This document shows, one piece after another, positions 59,473 to 64,000 of a stretch of 64,000 nucleotides of DNA; position 1 is the first letter of the stretch; each line of letters starts with the position of its first letter. The position numbers and the translations under genes were made by a program. Under the pieces are notes generated by a model, which saw nothing but the letters and a program-made list of their open reading frames with translations, ran no database searches and had not been told where the DNA came from. Origin of the DNA: Oscarella lobularis (lineage: Eukaryota; Porifera; Homoscleromorpha; Homosclerophorida; Oscarellidae); the NCBI RefSeq assembly GCF_947507565.1, contig NC_089179.1, forward strand, positions 744,001 through 808,000, given 5' to 3'.

Positions 59473-60594
59473 ATGTGGGGGTTCGACTCGTTGGAGGCGA
59501 TGAAGACGACGCTAGACGTAGAGAAACGGGCCGAAAAGAGCAAAAAGCAAGGTAGACGACCCGATAGCAACACGAAAGCAGCCGCAGCACCCGATCGCAG
59601 TGCGCAGAAACCCAAGAAGCGCCCTATTCAACCTCCCCTCGGAAATCGACCCGAAAACGGAGAAGAAAGTCAAGCAAGGTGCGATCGCGGTTGCGTCGCC
59701 CGAGTTCGAACGACCCTTCTAGTGTCCGACAAAGTATCCGAATGCCTTCACATCGTCGCAAACGAGCCGTCTCTCGGTCTCTATCGGCTCCAAGAGCACG
59801 TTCGCCGATCGGTTCCCGCGTTGGTTTCCGTTAAGGTACGCTATCACTTTGACTTCGACGCGCGCGCGCGAATCGCTTTCGTTCTCCCAGAAAGAGGTGA
59901 ACGGCGCGAAGGAGAAAGTACAAGGGCTCGTCTACGATGCCGAATACGGAATAAAGTGAAGTCGACATGGACGACTCTTTGCTTTCGAATCTTCGATCTC
60001 TTTTAGGACGTTGGAGACGATGAGCGGCATAGAAAGCTTTTCTGCTGTTCAAGTAAGAATCGGGGGGACTTTTTTTTCTCCTTTGACGTTCTGTTTGGTC
60101 TAGGAACATCTGAAGGCGGCTATTGACTACAAACGGCGTCTAAACGCGAAAAGAATAGAGAAGGAACGGTAGAATTTCTATCTGTATTCATCTGTTCTAA
60201 CGAAAATAATGAATGATTCTCTTCAGACAAGCCTATGTTGGTTACTACGAAGAATTTCCCGTGCCTTCTCAGTTTTCGCCGGTGGTGCATCCAAGCAAGA
60301 CTCTTTCTGACAGCGGTAGTGACTCTGAAGGTAAGAGAACAAAGAAGTGTGACCCCTTCTCATCATCTCATTCGTTTTTTCAAAGTGACTGCAACTGCCA
60401 TGTCTAGGTAATGCGAGTGCTCCATCGCTTTCTGTGTCTGCTACTGTCTAATTTTGTGCAGCTCTCCGTCGATGAGACCGGGATGGAAGCAGCAGCATCA
60501 GCAGGAAGAGGAGCAACTGCAAGCGTCGCCCAAAGTTCAACCATCAGTTTCTCCTTTTACAGGAAGAAAAGAGGAATCAAAGAACTTAGACTGA
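59473..60594 (+). CDS. BORCS8: BORCS8-like subunit of the BORC lysosome-positioning complex
   Basis: The central segment VANEPSLGLYRLQEHVRRSV matches BORCS8 (MEF2BNB), a small subunit of BORC, which recruits Arl8 to lysosomes and moves them outward along microtubules. Following exons give VNGAKEKVQGLVYDAEYGIK, ETMSGIESFSAVQ and HLKAAIDYKRRLNAKRIEKE, agreeing with the rest of the family. The protein looks longer than usual: about 90 basic, Lys/Pro-rich residues precede the conserved core, and a tail with YYEEFPVPSQFSPVVHPSK and Ser/Asp-rich sequence follows. The last exon is ambiguous: one frame ends at 60594, another runs to 60635. The true start could be a later Met or an upstream exon. Confidence 0.72.
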
Positions 60595-60769
60595 CTCCAG
60601 GAAAAGGTAAATCTCGCGTGTATATTCTGTTTTAAATCCGCCCCTCCTTTTCAATTAAAAAACGTAGCAACCTTTGACTAATTTTAAGTCAGTAACTGCA
60701 TGGCATTGCCGGTTTGCGTGAGCCAGTCCTAGCAGTAAAGTAACTCCCAGCTCGCTCAAAAACTTTTAT

Positions 60770-63163
60770 TCAAACCTGAAATTGTCCTTCGACGAAGGTC
60801 TGCAATTTCTCTTTCTTATCCTCATCCAAATGAGCATCGTTCACAGTTTTATGCCACGATTTGAATATCCTAATAAGCGCGTGACTGTACGACTTATTAT
60901 GAGGCGGTTAGCCAACTTACGCGTCTCGTTTGTCTGCGGCGTCGCGATACTCCTTAGGTAGAGGGCACGGATTTTCCTTCAGTATGGGAGAGAGACTAGA
61001 AACTTGTGGTGTGCCACACCGCGTCATAATACCTTCAGGGGACCGTCCATTGTAACGGGTACAACAAAAGGAGAGAAACTGCTAGGAGGCATGAGCCGAT
61101 AGACTGGCGGCGTATCTTCGTCGGTCCCAAGGCCTGACTAATTGGTTGAGAAAGGAAGAACAATGAAACGCAACGCGTACCGAACTCAATAGGATTATTC
61201 CAACAGTTGTAAGTAGTTGTCAGGCCCGCTTTTTCCACGTGTTCGCCTAGGGTGGGATAGTGAGTGTGATAGGGGGCCAAGACGAGATGCTCGTTTCGAG
61301 CCAATAGAATTGGTCGCGCAAGGCAACTGACGTGAAATGTGCACTGGCTGCAATCGCTAAACGCACAAAAGTCGAGTCTTAAGACCTGCGATGATCGAAT
61401 ACCCGCCCCGCCCCGACCCTGACCTAATGTGAACGTTTCCGCAAATTGCAATGATCGTGCACTGGACGCATTTTGTTACCGAGACGACGCCTTCTACTGC
61501 TCCAAGCACGATGATGACTTGACGACAATTATCGATCGAAGCGTGCCTATTAGAAACACTGGCTACGCGCACGTACGATTGATGATACATTTGCTTACTT
61601 GAGGGGAGCCAGTAGATATAGAAATGCATTACGACATCGATAGACTTGCACTGTCGCGTCACTTAGGCTCTCTTCTCCCTAGATAAAGCGTTAGTTTGTC
61701 CCTACACACGAATCACCGTAGAGTGTCATACTTGGATAACCGTAAGCTTCCTGACCGCAGCAAACGTCGTCACGCGAAACCTGAAGCCAGAGACGTTTTT
61801 GACGTTGCAAACCGGACCGCTTTATTGGTTATACTTTTTTGGAGCAATTGTTCTGTTTGATGCTGTGCGGCCTTTTCCGCTGGCACCTTCCGTTTGACCG
61901 AAGAGCCTTTCGGTTACTTTGGAATTGATTCTCGTCGCCGAGAGACCATACGGATTTGGTTTCAAGTGAGATTGAATCCAATTGCTTAGTTTAAGCAGAG
62001 CGAATTTTTGTGTGATCTAGAGATGCGCACAAACTTAAAAAAGCAGACGACGCGGAGAGCACGAGAAGGGACTTTTGAGTAGCCGCACTGTGACGACTGA
62101 GACTGGAGTGAAACGAGCTCTCGTAAAGGTTTCACGGACCTAAGCGTTTCCCTCGTCAAACTTCCTTTGTTTTGAGAGAAGTGTACCTATCTGTTGAACA
62201 GCCAGAGATCAGAAATTCAAGAGCTTCTACGCCGGCCATTCGTATTTCTTGGTCAGCCAGCGCACTGGAGCCGTCAGAGACAGAGTCTGGGGAAAAGACA
62301 AAGCGTCCAAGCGTCCCGCACGATCAGATCAGCGTTACCTGGCTCGACGAGAAGCTGCAAAATCTCCTGAAGATTATCGTGAACGAAACGAAAATGAATC
62401 ATCTCCTCTGTTGCCTAGGCAACGAGGCTTTATCAACAAGAAACCAGCATTATTTTTCCCTCGCATTGCCTCTGACGACGACTTGCTGTCCTGTCCAAAG
62501 GGAGGCGAACTCTGTTTCCATTCGTCCCCGGCGACTAATTTCGACTTCAACGACACTTTGGTCGATTGCTGAACGTAGAGGAAGAGAACGAATTGTTGAG
62601 TTGGAACCAATCGCTGGTCAAGCAAGCCATCTACAAACGGACAGTGATCTTCTAGTGAAAAGGCTAAGGTGTCCATTCATCGGCACTGGCCTCTTTCCGA
62701 CTTCACTTTGGCACTAGCATACTGCTTGTACCATTGAATGCGGTCGGGCAGGCTGCGCTTTGTCGAGACGAGGAGGAGAAAAGCATCGAAGTACCTAGGA
62801 AGAAGTGTCTTTTCGTCTTATATAATGAACGGGGGTCACGTGCATTTGAATCTGCTCCTCGTTCAGATGGAGTCTTGTCGTCGCAAATCGCTTCCATACG
62901 TCGTATCTAACAGTGCAGATCGCCTTTCTAGTTGGATGGTGCACGCAGGGCTTCTAGACCTCAAGTATGGCCATCCCAGCGTTCCCTTCGATTTCGCGTA
63001 AGACGCCAGTTTGTGTAAGTACTGTAGTCATTGGCGGTGAGTTCAACGGACAGAGCAAATCGTTTCCTGTCTCGACCTGAGCACTGAATTTCGTCGGAGG
63101 CGGTATTTGACAAATTCCGAAATCGATTGGCCACGGATTTGCCCACAAATCGATAGTATCCAT
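60770..63163 (-). CDS. TBCCD1: TBCC domain-containing protein 1
   Basis: TBCCD1 is a tubulin-cofactor-C-related protein at centrosomes and basal bodies, needed for centrosome and Golgi positioning. The minus-strand start at 63163 gives MDTIDLWANPWPIDFGICQ and QIPPPTKFSA, the family N-terminus. FVLFLYVQQSTKVSLKS near 62580 is the next conserved block. The C-CAP/TBCC region has VEGVVSVTKCVQCTIIAICG and FCAFSDCSQCTFHVSCLARP. LAPYHTHYPTLGEHVEKAGL with CWNNPIEFG is highly diagnostic. The C-terminal exons carry CPLPKEYRDAADKRDA and SWHKTVNDAHLDEDKKEKLQ, ending at TGA (60772-60770). Exons between 61.7 and 62.4 kb were not reconstructed. Confidence 0.88.
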
Positions 63164-63235
63164 GACGAGTAAGAACAGACGTACGGGCTTCGAGCTTCTA
63201 CTCCCGGGACACTACGCAAGAAAATAACGACAAAG
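63164..63235. promoter_or_regulatory. Shared divergent promoter TBCCD1/PIWI
   Basis: Only about 72 bp separate the TBCCD1 start codon (minus) and the likely first ATG of the PIWI gene (plus). An alternative plus-strand ATG at 63162 overlaps the TBCCD1 start itself. No TATA box is visible. Confidence 0.45.
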
Positions 63236-64000
63236 ATGACGGAAACAGGCCGAAGTCGCCGCGGGGCGATGCTCCTAAAGGTACGACTCAGGAAAAACAA
63301 GCCAGCCGCCGCGTAACAGGCGCTTGCGTCAGGGTCTCAAAAAACTCGAAGCGCTACGCTCAGAAGAAAAGGTAGACAGTAGTATAGGCCGAATGACGGC
63401 GTTACCTAAATCGATTTTTTCTGGGGCAGTCGACGACACGCAAAGCAAAAAATCCAAAACAACGTAAATCGAACCATCCTCCCCCCCCCCGATCGCCTTT
63501 CAAAAAAAAGTTTCTCAGGTGCATTGAATGATGTCGAGACGAAACTAGCCAAAGAAATTCGACTCGGCGACGGCATCGAGCACGTACAGACCCGGAAGAC
63601 GCCCTTGTCCAACGATTTGTATGACAACGTGGGGGGGGGCGTGGTCGCGTGGGCACGACAGGAGGTCTCAAATTCTTTAGGGTTAAGGAGGAAGTGCAAC
63701 TTGGAGACTCTGGTGAAAAGTGAGTCGGATCTTTTTAGTGTCTGCTTTTTTTTCAATAATTAGTAATACAGAGCACTGTTTCAAACGAATTATGTTCGTC
63801 TAACGAATTCGCTGGGTGGTGCGTTTCAGTATGCCGTCTCCTTCAGGTGAGTATAAATGAATCGTTTGATGACTTTTTATACTTACGAGTGTTTTCGTTA
63901 GGCCTCATGTTGAAAGTTCGGCTGTGCGCATAGCGATGCTGCGTGAACACGAGGGCGCAATAGGCACGGCAAATATTTTCGATGGCACCAGCTTGTATTT
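63236..64000 (+). CDS. PIWI-clade Argonaute, 5' part only
   Basis: Gene truncated by the window end. The last two exons match the N-terminal domain of PIWI proteins: TNYVRLTNSLGGAFQYAVSF and, after an intron with GTGAGT donor, RPHVESSAVRIAMLREHEG and IGTANIFDGTSLY. They are preceded by VKEEVQLGDSGEK, the usual position of the segment leading into the N domain, and by an Arg/Gly-rich piece (RGGGRGRVGTTGG) like the RG tails bound by Tudor proteins. The donor at 63719 (GTGAGT) joined to the acceptor near 63772 keeps the frame. Upstream exons (start at 63236 MTETGRSRRGAM; another exon near 63321-63371) are tentative. A run of nine G near 63632-63640 separates two frames that both look coding, so a homopolymer error or an extra splice may be present. 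Confidence 0.7.

Noticed and set aside
63402-63756. Minus-strand frames of 89 and 116 codons
   Set aside because: They lie antisense to PIWI exons and have no recognisable domain.

Overview
The window looks like nuclear DNA from an early-branching animal with a very compact genome. Animal-type genes are present (FADD-like DED-death-domain protein, paired-like homeobox, BPI/LBP proteins, otopetrin-like channel, Mondo, PIWI). About 22 protein genes sit in 64 kb, introns are mostly 45-100 bp, and the spaces between genes are often under 200 bp. A homoscleromorph sponge such as Oscarella fits best. That is inference from density, intron size and gene content, not from a match.

Layout: STK36/Fused-like kinase (909-6798, +); paired-like homeobox gene (6973-8061, -); two tandem BPI/LBP genes (9226-14041, +); dynein regulatory complex protein DRC10/IQCD (14103-15603, +). 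A 5.5 kb repeat island follows (15.6-21.2 kb). It holds GC-rich DNA, a 1.9 kb array of a 25-bp minisatellite, a 124-bp tandem duplication, a set of direct and inverted repeats, and two sequences that look like Helitron 3' ends (hairpin then CTAG|T). The second ends 49 bp before the likely ATG of a FADD-like gene.

From 21.2 kb the genes are almost back to back: FADD-like, RASSF7/8-like, class I myosin, SCYL2, UPF3, UPB1, GUCD1 (-), SNRPD3, PPM1D-like PP2C, a small unknown gene (-), otopetrin-like channel, SSRP1, Mondo/MLXIP, a large Tudor-PHD...MYND protein, CFAP300, ANAPC5, BORCS8-like, TBCCD1 (-), and the 5' end of a PIWI gene cut by the window edge.

There is no operon or biosynthetic cluster. 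The genes serve general animal cell biology: cilia and Hedgehog-type signalling (STK36, DRC10, CFAP300, TBCCD1), innate defence and cell death (BPI pair, FADD-like), transcription and chromatin (SSRP1, Mondo, Tudor-PHD-MYND, homeobox), RNA processing (UPF3, SNRPD3), and genome defence (PIWI). The strongest structural observation is UPB1(+)-GUCD1(-)-SNRPD3(+), the same order and orientation I recall for human 22q11.23. Here UPB1 and GUCD1 overlap at their stop codons, and GUCD1 and SNRPD3 share a short divergent promoter. Coordinates are first to last coding base as read by eye; internal exon joins were checked at many but not all junctions.
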